Assembly: GCF_000821305.1 (NCBI RefSeq)
Contig: NZ_CCXK01000014.1
Span: forward strand, 186,001-250,000
Length of the DNA stretch: 64,000 bases
DNA from: Clostridium culturomicium
GTDB lineage: Bacteria > Bacillota > Clostridia > Clostridiales > Clostridiaceae
Reading direction: 5' to 3'
Both the position numbers and the translations under genes were made by a program. The notes under the pieces were generated by a model that was given only the letters and a program-made list of their open reading frames with translations, did no database searches and was not told the origin of the DNA. Below, piece by piece: positions 1-9,278 of this stretch (position 1 is its first letter; the number at the start of each line of letters is the position of its first letter).

Positions 1-454
1 CTATAATCTCATTAACCATATTTGCATCTAAATTTAGTTTTGTAACTATTTCAGTAAAATACACTTCTAAAGAATGTGCATAATCTGGTATATTCTCAAT
101 TAAAGTTCCTATACTTCTAGCAAGCTCTGGTATTAATATAGCAATTACGATAGCAATAATTATACCTGCTAAAATATATGTAATTGTGATAGCCAGTGTT
201 CTTTTTAATTTTAAATTTCCCTTTTTATCTAATGGCTTTAAAATTGTTCTTTCAAAGACCTTCATTGGTATATCTAAAATATATGCAATAGCAAATCCAT
301 AAACAAACGGCATTAGTATTCTTAGAATCTCTTTTGTTCCAACAAAAAAGATACTTATATTCTTTATAACAAAATATAAAATAATCGCTACAGACAATAC
401 TATAATGTTAGAAATAGTATTCTTAACAGTATTGGAGCTAAAATTTAACTTCAT
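1..454 (-). CDS. AI-2E family transporter, N-terminal part (gene cut by window edge)
   Basis: The minus-strand frame starts with ATG at 454, six bases after a GGAGGG ribosome binding site, and runs off the left edge without a stop. About 151 residues are visible. They hold two strong hydrophobic helices near the N-terminus, a polar stretch (DIPMKVFERTILKPL), and a third long helix starting around residue 75. This pattern, with the segment IPELARSIGTLIENIPDY, is typical of the AI-2E (PF01594) membrane family, whose members export quorum signals or act as Na+/H+ antiporters. The substrate cannot be told. Family proteins are about 350-400 residues, so more than half is missing. Confidence 0.8.
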   Translation of the reverse strand, partial: MKLNFSSNTVKNTISNIIVLSVAIILYFVIKNISIFFVGTKEILRILMPFVYGFAIAYILDIPMKVFERTILKPLDKKGNLKLKRTLAITITYILAGIIIAIVIAILIPELARSIGTLIENIPDYAHSLEVYFTEIVTKLNLDANMVNEII

Positions 455-617
455 AGTATCCCTCCATCATTTTAGTGGTCAAGCCATTTAATTATACTAT
501 TTTTCAATATAAGATACTACTGTTAAATGTGGATGGAATATGTATATACTGTTAATTCTTACGCCCCTAAAACTCGTCTTCAAAATACAGTCCCGAAAGC
601 TCATATTTGATAAACCT

Positions 618-1169
618 TTATCTTATTGTTGATATAACCCACTTTCCTTGTTCTTCTATAATAGTTACCTTGTTAACTCCTTCTTTCACCTCTCCTTGAG
701 AATTAATATAATGAAATTTAACATCATAAATTTTAATCTTTTCACTTACATCTACATTTTCAATAATTTCATAGAAATCTATCTGAAACTCATCTTTTCG
801 TGTATCCCAGGATATATTTTCTTTACGCTGAAGATATGTCTTAAATTCCTGTTGCAGCATTGGATCCATAACTGCATACTGAAGCACCCCATTTCCACCC
901 TTCATACCTTCTGCCCATAAATTAATAGCTTCTTCTGGACTAGGTATCCTGAATTTATTTATAGCTTCCTCTGCAAATCCAATATGCTTTAAAAGATTAT
1001 TCAAAGTAGCTTGCTTAGCTTCGTCATTGTCGTTTTCAGCACTTCTCCATGGAGCCTGTTCCTTCAAAATGATATTTGTTTTTGATTGTTCATTTCTCAT
1101 ATCCCCAAATAATATTCCACTACCAAAACTAAGACAGATAATTAATATAAACATAAAATATTTTTTCAT
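618..1169 (-). CDS. Small exported or membrane-anchored protein, function unknown
   Basis: I choose ATG at 1169 because AGAAGGG lies eight bases upstream; an in-frame start at 1193 has no such site. The 183-residue product begins MKKYFMFILI, a signal peptide or single anchor with no lipobox cysteine. The rest should be extracytoplasmic. The middle carries PEEAINLWAEGMKGGNGVLQYAV, here described only as a motif rich in LWAEG and LQYA. I associate this kind of segment with secreted Clostridium and Paenibacillus proteins and with C-terminal parts of M56 sensors. The C-terminal half alternates beta-like stretches and ends in WVISTIR, as in NTF2-like folds. No enzymatic residues are evident. It lies between the AI-2E gene and dut. 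Confidence 0.6.
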   Translation of the reverse strand: MKKYFMFILIICLSFGSGILFGDMRNEQSKTNIILKEQAPWRSAENDNDEAKQATLNNLLKHIGFAEEAINKFRIPSPEEAINLWAEGMKGGNGVLQYAVMDPMLQQEFKTYLQRKENISWDTRKDEFQIDFYEIIENVDVSEKIKIYDVKFHYINSQGEVKEGVNKVTIIEEQGKWVISTIR

Positions 1170-1250
1170 AAGTATTTCCCTTCTGCATAACACCTGATAA
1201 AATAAATCATCTATTTATTCTAGGATACCCTGTCCAAAATAATAAATTCT

Positions 1251-1296
1251 AAAAAAATAAAAGTACTTTCAGTATTTCACCAAAAGTACTTTTTTA
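1251..1296 (-). terminator. Intrinsic terminator after dut
   Basis: AAAAGTACTTT at 1259-1269 pairs with AAAGTACTTTT at 1283-1293. Read on the minus strand the hairpin is followed by a T-rich stretch (A-run 1251-1257 on the plus strand). It starts seven bases after the dut stop codon. Confidence 0.75.
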
Positions 1297-1302
1297 GGTT
1301 TA

Positions 1303-1758
1303 TTATTTGCCTGTGCTTCCAAAACCTCCAACTCTTTCCTCATCAGAGTTACAGTTATCACTTACTAAGAATGGTATAAACATAGCTTGCGCTATTCTAT
1401 CACCTTTTTTTATTACATAAGGCTCCTTTCCTAAATTTAAAAGATTTATCCCTAAATTCCCGTCATTCTTAGGGTTATTATAATAATCACACTCAACCCA
1501 TCCTTGAGCATTTCCCATTATAACTGGATGACTTCCCATTGAACTTCTTACGTTTATAAGCAAAGCTTCTCCTGGCTGGAAATAAGCTTTAACATCAGTC
1601 CAGATTAATTCCTTCTCCATTGGCTGAATCACTGTATCTATTGGTGAATAAATATCATAAGCAATAGCGTGTTTACTTCCTCTTGTTGGAAGCTGTACAT
1701 CTACCTCAGGATGTTTTCTTTTTTCATCTGTAACTATTTCAAATCCTCTTACTCTCAT
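1303..1758 (-). CDS. dut: dUTP diphosphatase
   Basis: Hydrolyses dUTP to dUMP and pyrophosphate, keeping uracil out of DNA and feeding dTMP synthesis. The 151-residue length fits the trimeric family. All five motifs can be followed: AIAYDIYSP (motif 1), NVRSSMG (2), GWVECDYYNNP (3, with the catalytic Asp in CDYY), KKGDRIAQAMFIPF (4) and the C-terminal P-loop-like GGFGSTGK (5). Motif 3 is atypical: the usual DYRG turn is replaced by a longer NNPKNDGN loop, so this is a divergent subgroup. The start is supported by TAGGAGA eight bases upstream. It appears monocistronic with its own terminator. Confidence 0.93.
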   Translation of the reverse strand: MRVRGFEIVTDEKRKHPEVDVQLPTRGSKHAIAYDIYSPIDTVIQPMEKELIWTDVKAYFQPGEALLINVRSSMGSHPVIMGNAQGWVECDYYNNPKNDGNLGINLLNLGKEPYVIKKGDRIAQAMFIPFLVSDNCNSDEERVGGFGSTGK

Positions 1759-1975
1759 CGTATATCTCCTATCTATTTATGCTTTAATGTTCCTATTTAT
1801 TATATCATCTAAATAAATTTTAAAAATAAAAAAATTAATGAGAATATTTTTTTCATACCGTGACATAATAATATTGTAATCAAGTTACTGAATCGATTAA
1901 ATCGAAGAAGTTATAAGATTACATGGAGCGGGAATCCGCTGTTTACCTTTATTAATTATAAGGAGGGTTACACCA

Positions 1976-2041
1976 TTGGAAAATTTAGCTGTCAACGCAG
2001 AACTAGATTTAGGAAAGGTGGTTGGACCAAAAGATATTTAA
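1976..2041 (+). CDS. Candidate 21-residue peptide with TTG start
   Basis: TTG at 1976 lies exactly eight bases after AAGGAGGG, one of the strongest ribosome binding sites in the window. The frame encodes MENLAVNAELDLG followed by KVVGPKDI and ends at TAA 2039-2041. The peptide is acidic to neutral with no hydrophobic core, signal or Cys pairs, so it is not an obvious toxin, bacteriocin or pheromone precursor. It could be a free micro-protein, a leader peptide, or an accidental frame inside a structured RNA. I do not recognise it. Confidence 0.35.
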   Translation: MENLAVNAELDLGKVVGPKDI

Positions 2042-2082
2042 GTGATTTAAATTCATCCTTACAAATTAATATTGATAAAAAA

Positions 2083-2122
2083 AGGGGTGTTAAGCTTTTT
2101 AAGCTTAGCACCTTCTTTTTTT
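2083..2122. terminator. Bidirectional terminator between the small transcript and the M6 protease
   Basis: TAAGCTT at 2091-2097 pairs with AAGCTTA at 2101-2107, extended by GGTG/CACC outside. A T-run follows at 2115-2122 and an A-run precedes at 2077-2083, so it can end transcripts from both sides. Confidence 0.85.
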
Positions 2123-2135
2123 GCATAATTGATAT

Positions 2136-4363
2136 TTATTTTACACTTAATCTAATTGTTGCACCACTATTATCCTTTAATTGCTTCAAGATTTGTATAT
2201 CTAATCCTAGTTTTGGCAAATCAGTTCCTAATGTTGGTATTCCTATATTATTAAACTCTTGCTTATCAGTAAACTTAGGATTAGCTGTTGAATATTTATC
2301 AATAGCATTTCTTCCATAAACTTCGCTAAAATCTACAACAAATTTACTTCCTGTCTTAGAGCTAAATGCAGCATCATGCATTTGGTATTTGTTACTTGCG
2401 AACATAGTAGATTTATCTCCAAATACCCAATTAATGTTGTTTTGGTCTGCATCTACAACTGATAGATATCCTCCACCTGGATGATATTCACCCCAGTTTT
2501 CAGTATAATAGTTATTTACATACCAAACTACCATACCTGGATCAAATGCAAAGATATTTCCTAATGAATTAATATGAGCTAACCTCATATCAACACCTTG
2601 GTGATTTCTCCACTCGATTAAATAGTAGTTCTCAGCAGCCTCTTTTCCTGTATTTTGTACAAAACCTTCTAAATTAAATACTCCATCAACCCATCCATTA
2701 GAAGTTCCAGTAATTCCATGTGATACTACAACTTCAGCATCTGGATCATGGTCAGTTGTAGTAATATTACCTTCTACATAAGTCCAATCTTCACTTCCTA
2801 CTTCCCTAACCTGAATTGATGCAAAATCCCAACCATACTCAATATCATACCAAGTTTTAAATTGTAAAACAGGATTAACAGCTCCTGTTAAATCTACAGT
2901 AGTAGTCATATAGGTTTTAATAGGTGCTCCATCTACACCTTTTCCACTCCAGTAAGAATAGGTGCCACTAGTTGGTGTATTTATAGCATATTCACGTTCT
3001 GGGAGATTAATTCTAATAACCTGCCCTGTTGTACTAGCTGAATTTATATCAAAAGATGTGCCTTTAATTGTTAAATCTTCATAATTTATCACTGTTTGCT
3101 TTTGGAAATTACCTCCATATATACTTTGAAGTATCTCTCTTCCATATGGGCTTATTCCTGTTGGCTCTGTACCAGACACCTTACCAGCCCAGCTTCCTGA
3201 AGACATTACGGACCAGTTAGATATTGGCTCACTTGAAGCACTGCTATACTGGGTATCATATTCATCTGGCAAGCCTAATTCATGACCAAATTCATGAGCG
3301 AATACACCTGCTGCTCCATCCTCTGATTCAGTTGTATATTTATATCCTAAGTAAGGTCTTTCTTTACCATTTTCATCTGTATAGCTAGTTCCTGGAATTT
3401 CATATAATCCACCAAGGTCCCAGCTGTGTGCCCAGATTGCATCACTACCTAAATATCCACAGCCATTATCTTCACCAACTCCTGCATGAATAACTATTAA
3501 ATAATCAATTAATCCGTCTGGCTCATCATAATTTCCATCGCCATCTAAATCATACCTATCAATGTGATCAAAGTCAGCTAAATTAATAGAAGTATCCTTC
3601 CCAACCTCATTAAGAGCATCCATAATTAGCTCTCTAGGTCTTATATCATTAGAACCACCAACATGTTCACCATAATATTTTGCAGTTTCTGGTACAGTAT
3701 ACCAGTCTGTAACTGTTCCTGTGATTTTCATTGTTCCACCAGACTGCTCATCATAGAATTGTCTCATAGATATTAAATTTTCACCATTTGGTCCCTTGTA
3801 TCCATTTTCTCCAAATAGCATATCTTGATAATGCTGCTTTTCATAGCTATCATAATACATCTCTGTTTCACCAGGCTGTATAGAATTATGCTTATAATCA
3901 TCGTATTCAACCATAACAGCTAATACATTTATTTCTGTAACTTCATCATTCATACTGTAGGATGTTATTCCATTTTCATTTTTCTTTTTATTTTCCTTTG
4001 CCTTACCATTTAATTCTTTCTGTTCCTTAGTTATCTTTTGATTATTATTTTAGCTACATTCTGCATATACTCAGTATAAGCCTCTTGTTCTTCTTCGAAG
4101 GTGGCTTCTTTTGATATTTTGCCTTCATCTTTTAATATCTCAATTATCTTAAACTCATTAGCAACTACTGTATCTATTGGTCCACCATTTTTATAATAAT
4201 TACCTTGAGAAGCACCCATAGATATTTCTTCTGTTTCATTCCTAACTAAATTACTATCAACGTCTTTGCTTAATGCTCTTGCATTATGCCCTATGAAGTT
4301 CATTGCAACAAAACTTACAGTTAAGATACTAACCATCAATTTAGTTAACCTTCTTTTTAACAA
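2136..4363 (-). pseudogene. M6 family metalloprotease (immune inhibitor A type), frameshifted
   Basis: Two frames together make one secreted zinc protease. The N-terminal part (4031-4363) has a signal peptide and the propeptide signature GPIDTVVANEFKIIEIL. I start it at TTG 4363, eight bases after AGGTGG. The C-terminal part (from about 4050 down to 2136) holds the catalytic motif HEFGHELGLPDEYD near residue 220 of that part, plus Ca-binding-like DLDGDGNYDEPDG and a long beta-rich tail as in InhA. The break lies in an A4 run (T4 at 4048-4051 on the plus strand). One more A would join ...QNVAK to NNNQKITKEQ in a single frame. The downstream fragment lacks a secretion signal. A real inactivating deletion and a sequencing error are both possible. 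Confidence 0.85.
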
Positions 4364-4476
4364 TACGAACACCACCTATAAATTAATTTTTACACTATAA
4401 ATTTGTATGCGTGAAAACATTGGTTAGTATCAAAATAATATTATTCTTAAATTATTTTTCACACAAAGTTCACAAT

Positions 4477-4513
4477 AAAAAGGATGTGTTCATCAATGTA
4501 ACACATCCTTTTT
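4477..4513 (-). terminator. Terminator after topB
   Basis: AAAAAGGATGTGTT (4477-4490) is the exact inverse of AACACATCCTTTTT (4500-4513). The symmetric A and T tracts allow use in both directions. On the minus strand it follows the topB stop by 25 bases. Confidence 0.85.
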
Positions 4514-4538
4514 ATAATTAATAATCGGATAAACTTAT

Positions 4539-6770
4539 TTATATAAATTCTAATTTCCAGTTAAAATATCCTGTTGCTTCATCCTTTTCATATCTTAAAT
4601 AAGCTGCAAAGGTATTTCCTTTTTTACTTTTTAAATTTCTAAATCCTACCTTGCCATTTTTAAGAAGTAGTTCAACCATTTCCTTTGTTACAGTCTTCCC
4701 CATGGATTCGATATATTTATCATTTTTCCAAATTGTATACTTACAGCCATTTTTCCAATTGCAGCAACCAAATCCTTTAGATCCTTCAATCACTGGGTTT
4801 CCACATATAGGGCAGTTACCAACACTCTCAGTTCCTTCAGGCAGTTCGACCTTAATTTTAGATAACATTGAAGTATCATTTTTTATGGCCTCAACTGAAC
4901 TTTTTGTGAATTCACAGATATGATTAATGAAGGTTTCCTTTTTAACCAAGCCTTTTTCTATATCCGATAAGGTTTTCTCTAATCGCCCTGTATACTCAAG
5001 GTCAAATAGCTCTCTAACAGGGAACATCTCAACCATTGTAGTTCCAAGTTCCGTGCAAGTTAAGTTTTTCCCCTTAGTTGTTATATATCCTATATCCTTA
5101 AGCTTCTTAATGGTTTCTGCCCTTGTAGCAGGAGTTCCAATACTAAATCCACTAAGTATTGCCTTCATTAACTCCTCAGAGGTTTCCTCTTGAGTTTCTG
5201 GTGAAGTATTTTCATCATCATCCTCATCATTAGAGACTTCTTTTCCAATACTCTTACCACAGGTTTCCATTACTCTAAGGAGAGTTTTCTCTGAATGATA
5301 TTTAGGCGGCTTCTTGGTAACAGTATTAACCTTAGTGCCAACCACATCAACCATTTCCTTTTCCATAACAAGAGGAAGAATTGTATCCTTTGTTTCTATC
5401 TTCTCAACTTTACGCCAACCTTCAACAATTTGAACCTTTCCCTTCGAAACAAATACTCCTTTTATCTTTTCATCATAAACCTTGGAAGTGATCTTTGTTT
5501 CCTCAAATTCAGCAATAGGCATAAACTGCATTATAAATCTATTCTTAACAGCTTTATAAACAATAGTCTCATCTGGTGAAAGCCCCTTTGGAATAATATA
5601 AGTAGGAACGATGGCACTATGGCTCTCTACCTTTGAGTTATCGAAAATTCTCTTTGTCTTGGCAAACTTTATTTCCCCCTCATAAGGCAGGCCTCTTTTT
5701 AAGGTTTCTAAAACCTTTTTAGTTCTATCCACTAAGCTTTCCTCAAGAACTATACTAGCTGTTCTTGGATAAGTAATTAACTTCTTCTCATATAACGATT
5801 GGGCAACCTTTAACACCTTATCAGAAGTCCATCCCTTATACTTACTTGTAACATACCCCTGCAGGTTTGACAGATTAAATAGATATGGAGGATATTCCTT
5901 CTTCTTTTCAGTCTGCTTCTCAACAACCTCTGCCGATTTCCCTTCAAGAGCCTTTGCAATATTTTTAAGATAATCCTTCTCATCAAACTTTTCATCCAGC
6001 TTTTCTTCGCCTTCAACATTCTTTGTTTCATAATACATACCATCATACTCTTCATTATTCTGAGTTTTGAAGGTTACATTAAGCTTGTGATAAGTAGTTG
6101 CAACGAACTCCCTTATTTCCTTATCCCTATCATAAATAATCTTTAAGGTTGGAAGAAGAACCCTTCCAATGTTAAGTAGCTTAACATCTTCAAATTTATA
6201 TCTAAGAGTTGCAACTGAAGTAAGGTTTATTCCAATAACCCAATCTGCCCATTGCCTTCCAATACCAGCATCCTGAAGGGACTGCATTTCTTCATTGGGC
6301 TTTAAAGCTGCCATACCTTTTTTAACCTCATCTGGTGTCCACTCATTTAAAAGAAGTCTGTAAACTGGCTTTTCCTCATTAAAATATATAAAGAGCTCAT
6401 CGGCAATAACTTGTCCTTCACGGTCAAAGTCCGTTGCAGATATAACTCCATCCACATTTTCTCTATCTATTAAACTCTTGATAATTCTAAGCTGCTTTTC
6501 AGCACCCTTATCAACTATATTTCTATTTAGTGAGTCACTTTTAATCTTATACTTAAAATTATCTGGTATAAAAGGAAACTTAGAAAACTCCCAGCCTTTC
6601 ATACTTTCATCATAATCCTTAGCATCATATAGCTGTAATAAGTGACCAAAAGCCCATGTAACTAAATAATCTTCACCTTCAAAATATCCATCTTTTCTAG
6701 TCTTAATGTTTAAAGCCTCTGCAATATTCTTTGCCACGGATGGTTTTTCCGCAATAATAACTTTAGCCAC
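4539..6770 (-). CDS. topB: DNA topoisomerase III
   Basis: Type IA topoisomerase that relaxes negative supercoils and decatenates DNA through a 5'-phosphotyrosine intermediate. The Toprim domain opens with MAKVIIAEKPSVA and contains SATDFDREGQ, where the acidic residues bind Mg. The catalytic tyrosine is in LITYPRTAS near residue 331. The C-terminus has a zinc-binding cassette CPICGNP...GFGCCNWKNGC, and 743 residues is a usual TopB length. An acidic insert (NDEDDDENTSPE, around residue 513) interrupts the region before the last catalytic-domain helices; such inserts vary among Clostridium TopB proteins. The gene stands alone with its own terminator. Confidence 0.95.
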   Translation of the reverse strand: MAKVIIAEKPSVAKNIAEALNIKTRKDGYFEGEDYLVTWAFGHLLQLYDAKDYDESMKGWEFSKFPFIPDNFKYKIKSDSLNRNIVDKGAEKQLRIIKSLIDRENVDGVISATDFDREGQVIADELFIYFNEEKPVYRLLLNEWTPDEVKKGMAALKPNEEMQSLQDAGIGRQWADWVIGINLTSVATLRYKFEDVKLLNIGRVLLPTLKIIYDRDKEIREFVATTYHKLNVTFKTQNNEEYDGMYYETKNVEGEEKLDEKFDEKDYLKNIAKALEGKSAEVVEKQTEKKKEYPPYLFNLSNLQGYVTSKYKGWTSDKVLKVAQSLYEKKLITYPRTASIVLEESLVDRTKKVLETLKRGLPYEGEIKFAKTKRIFDNSKVESHSAIVPTYIIPKGLSPDETIVYKAVKNRFIMQFMPIAEFEETKITSKVYDEKIKGVFVSKGKVQIVEGWRKVEKIETKDTILPLVMEKEMVDVVGTKVNTVTKKPPKYHSEKTLLRVMETCGKSIGKEVSNDEDDDENTSPETQEETSEELMKAILSGFSIGTPATRAETIKKLKDIGYITTKGKNLTCTELGTTMVEMFPVRELFDLEYTGRLEKTLSDIEKGLVKKETFINHICEFTKSSVEAIKNDTSMLSKIKVELPEGTESVGNCPICGNPVIEGSKGFGCCNWKNGCKYTIWKNDKYIESMGKTVTKEMVELLLKNGKVGFRNLKSKKGNTFAAYLRYEKDEATGYFNWKLEFI

Positions 6771-6999
6771 TATATCTCACCCTTACTTGTCTTTTTAATA
6801 ATCTTACGTAAATCTATTTCTTAGAATAACACATTTAACTATAAAATCACACAAATATTTATCCATAAGTGCAGATTTTATTATTTAAACCTGTCCATTA
6901 TACTATTATATCCCATTATCCAACTTTCTTAAACAAAAGACTAAAAAACACATTAATTCATTATAAAAGTAAAAATTCTCACTTCTCATTTATAAATCA

Positions 7000-7079
7000 A
7001 AATGCAATCTTTACCAGACCAAATGTAATCTATATTTGACATTTAGCAATTTATATATTATAGTACTATTTGTAAGGAG
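7000..7079 (+). promoter_or_regulatory. Promoter and candidate self-operator of the XRE regulator
   Basis: TTGACA at 7036-7041 and TATAGT at 7059-7064 are 17 bases apart, a consensus-quality sigma-A promoter. AAGGAGG follows at 7073. Just upstream the direct repeat AAATGYAATCT occurs at 7000-7010 and 7021-7031, 21 bases apart (two helical turns), which is how small XRE dimers often bind. The rest of the topB-XRE gap (6771-6999) is AT-rich and I see nothing further in it. Confidence 0.6.
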
Positions 7080-7086
7080 GTTTTTC

Positions 7087-7281
7087 ATGAAAAACAAACG
7101 TATGAAGATAGCACGACTAGAACTAGACATGAAACAAGACGATTTAGCTAAAGCCGTAGGCGTTACAAGACAAACCATCGGACTAATCGAATCTGGAAAC
7201 TATAATCCAACACTTAATCTCTGCATAGCAATATGCAAAGCTCTAAATAAAACCTTAGATCAATTATTTTGGGAGGAATAG
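7087..7281 (+). CDS. Small XRE family transcriptional regulator
   Basis: ATG at 7087 follows AAGGAGG by seven bases. The 64-residue protein is almost entirely a Cro/CI helix-turn-helix: DDLAKAVGVTRQTIGLIESG is the core, with helix 3 at TRQTIGLIE. It ends ALNKTLDQLFWEE. This compact type (YozG/YqaF-like) usually represses its own operon together with a downstream membrane protein. Its stop lies two bases before the next start, and that gene's ribosome binding site sits inside this one, so they are co-translated. Confidence 0.92.
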   Translation: MKNKRMKIARLELDMKQDDLAKAVGVTRQTIGLIESGNYNPTLNLCIAICKALNKTLDQLFWEE

Positions 7282-7283
7282 AT

Positions 7284-7751
7284 ATGAAAAGAAATGTTAT
7301 TCGCGATGAAAGAGAGATTAATCAAAAAAGAAAAATAACTAGTGAAGCTTTTTCTTTAGTAATGTTTTTTCTAATAGCTTCAATTCTAATACAACAATAT
7401 GTGTTTAAAGCTGCTCCTGTAGAATATATAACTGAAATGGTATGCTTCTTTGGCGCCTCCGCCTATATTTTAATTAGAAATATTTCAAAAGGTACTAACT
7501 TAACCCCTAACATTACAAACAAACTTCTAATTACAAATAGTTTGATTTCTGGAGTAGTTATAACTGAAGTTATGGCATTTCAAATGGTAAAGGATTCTAT
7601 GCTTCTAAATGAAAAGATTTTTACCCTTGTATTAGTATTTATAATTAGCAGCGTTGGATATTTCCTTTCTTGGTCCATACTAAGAAGTTTAAACCAACGT
7701 AAAATAAAGAAAATTGAAGCTGAACTTGATGATGATGATATTGATGATTAA
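7284..7751 (+). CDS. DUF6773-like four-helix membrane protein
   Basis: ATG at 7284 is preceded by GGGAGG at 7271-7276. The 155-residue product has a charged N-terminus (NVIRDEREINQKRKI), then four hydrophobic helices near residues 22-40, 52-70, 80-100 and 112-132, and an acidic tail EAELDDDDIDD. Pairing with a 64-residue XRE regulator is a recurrent arrangement in Bacillota. The membrane partner is thought to sense or modulate, but no function is proven. The family name is my recollection, not a search result. Confidence 0.7.
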   Translation: MKRNVIRDEREINQKRKITSEAFSLVMFFLIASILIQQYVFKAAPVEYITEMVCFFGASAYILIRNISKGTNLTPNITNKLLITNSLISGVVITEVMAFQMVKDSMLLNEKIFTLVLVFIISSVGYFLSWSILRSLNQRKIKKIEAELDDDDIDD

Positions 7752-7787
7752 ATAGCCTATTTATATTTAATTATAACTTGAACTAAG

Positions 7788-7837
7788 AAATGAAGAGAGT
7801 GTATAAATTTATCATCATACACTCTCTTCATTTTCTC
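7788..7837. terminator. Convergent terminator
   Basis: TGAAGAGAGTGTAT (7791-7804) pairs perfectly with ATACACTCTCTTCA (7817-7830) around a 12-base loop, followed by TTTTCTCTTTT. It separates the convergent membrane-protein and EreA-like genes. Confidence 0.85.
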
Positions 7838-7862
7838 TTTTAAAATCACAAAATACTTAATA

Positions 7863-9224
7863 TTACTTTTTATCTTTAAATATATCCAAGGATATCCACT
7901 GTATAGGAGTTGGATAATCTATAAATATTATACCTTGCACATAATCTGTGCAAACGCCTGCATTATTCTTGAATACTTCTTTCTCAAAATAATTGGAGTC
8001 ATATTCACTAAATGGTATTTTAGACATTGCTTTTTTAAAAGGACTACTAGCTTTGCTTAAATCTAAAATGAAGTTTTTTCCTTCTAATTTTGACTCTTTA
8101 ATTATTCTCTTCAAGTCTCCTGATATATTTGAAAAGGTTTCGTTTGAACAGGATTCATACTTAAATATTCCACCTTGATTATAAACTGTGCTAAAAGAAT
8201 AAATCTTCCCCCTAAGCTCATCATCATCATTTAAATATGATGCCAAATATTTTACACCATTAAACTCTTTCTGATAAACATGAGACCCTCCATAATGGAT
8301 ATATGACTTTTCTAAATTGAATTTTTCATCCAGTATTTTAAAATTATTATAGGTATTTTTATCTCTTACTTCATAAAATTCTTTTTTATTGTAATGGTCA
8401 TTTAATGGTTTACCTGAAATTTCTTGAGTATTTTTTATATTGCTTAAAATTACCTTAAGTTCAAAAAGTGAGTCTTCTAGATTTTCTTCATATTCTACAT
8501 CATTTGAAGTTATATGACTTTCTAATTTATTAACAGCTTGCTGAACCTTGATCTTATTCTCTTCTACATTATATTCTAAGGTACTGTTAAGTATATCAAC
8601 TTCCTCAATTTCACTACTAAATGTGTTTAATACATTTATTTGTTCAGGTGATAAGTCTGGATTATTTTTTATAAGTAAATCAATAAACATTTTCACACAA
8701 GGAACATTTTCTATACTGTCAATTCCAATTATTCTAATCTTATGCTCCTCTGATAATTCCTTATTTTTTTCAAATAACGACTTCATATAGTCATAATAGG
8801 AGGTATTATTAAACTTATTCATTAAATAAATTTTCTTATATTGATTTAAAAGCTCCTCATCTCCTGTTTGAATATAAGTATTTAAAATTGTACCCGCAGC
8901 ATAGCCACCTTCAACTAATATATATTTTAATCCCCAATTATCTATTAGGTATTGTGACACTTTAGTTTGAATTATAGAATTTTCATTAACTCCATGCATT
9001 TCATTGGTAAATATAATTCTTTTATCTTTGATAATTTTATTAAATGACTCTAGCTCTAAATTGTCTACTGTTTCATCTATTTTTAATTCTACTGCGTACT
9101 TTTTAATATACTCTTCTTCAGAAAGTGGTTTAGCTTCACATGCCACCATAACTAGCAAAATTAGTCCTACAACTACAGACATTGTTATTAGCTTACTACT
9201 ATTCATTTTCATAATATTTCCCAT
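7863..9224 (-). CDS. Erythromycin-esterase-like lipoprotein
   Basis: The 453-residue product starts with a signal peptide ending in LVMVAC, a plausible though weak lipobox, so it is probably anchored outside the membrane. The body resembles the EreA/ChaN-like fold: KRIIFTNEMHGVNE near residue 70 (the Glu-x-x-His pair), ILVEGGYAAG about 35 residues on, RIIGIDSIEN near 165, and HYGGSHVYQ near 310. In EreA the first His and Glu residues are catalytic for macrolide ring hydrolysis. A secreted form acting on macrolides is not expected, so the substrate is open. An internal ATG at 9209 is an alternative start. The upstream neighbour is an unrelated anchored protein. Confidence 0.65.
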   Translation of the reverse strand: MGNIMKMNSSKLITMSVVVGLILLVMVACEAKPLSEEEYIKKYAVELKIDETVDNLELESFNKIIKDKRIIFTNEMHGVNENSIIQTKVSQYLIDNWGLKYILVEGGYAAGTILNTYIQTGDEELLNQYKKIYLMNKFNNTSYYDYMKSLFEKNKELSEEHKIRIIGIDSIENVPCVKMFIDLLIKNNPDLSPEQINVLNTFSSEIEEVDILNSTLEYNVEENKIKVQQAVNKLESHITSNDVEYEENLEDSLFELKVILSNIKNTQEISGKPLNDHYNKKEFYEVRDKNTYNNFKILDEKFNLEKSYIHYGGSHVYQKEFNGVKYLASYLNDDDELRGKIYSFSTVYNQGGIFKYESCSNETFSNISGDLKRIIKESKLEGKNFILDLSKASSPFKKAMSKIPFSEYDSNYFEKEVFKNNAGVCTDYVQGIIFIDYPTPIQWISLDIFKDKK

Positions 9225-9278
9225 CTTTTCTACATTTCATCTAAAACTTATAAGTTAATTATGCTCAAATATATTATT

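Larger units (their letters stand above)
1880..2122 (+). ncRNA. Possible small transcript between dut and the M6 protease
   Basis: The 377-base gap 1759-2135 is not empty. On the plus strand it holds, in order: a dyad AATCGATT/ATCGA near 1893-1908, a perfect 5-bp hairpin AGCGG-GAAT-CCGCT at 1927-1940, a strong AAGGAGGG site at 1960, a 21-codon ORF, and a strong terminator at 2083-2122. Both neighbouring genes are on the minus strand, so a plus-strand terminator with an 8-base T-run implies a transcript of its own. I cannot assign it to an RNA family and see no convincing sigma-A promoter, so the 5' end is a guess. Confidence 0.35.

Noticed and set aside
4030..4060. Programmed -1 ribosomal frameshift in the M6 protease
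   Set aside because: The sequence before the run (GCT AAA A) is not a slippery heptamer and there is no clear downstream stem; deletion or base-call error is simpler.
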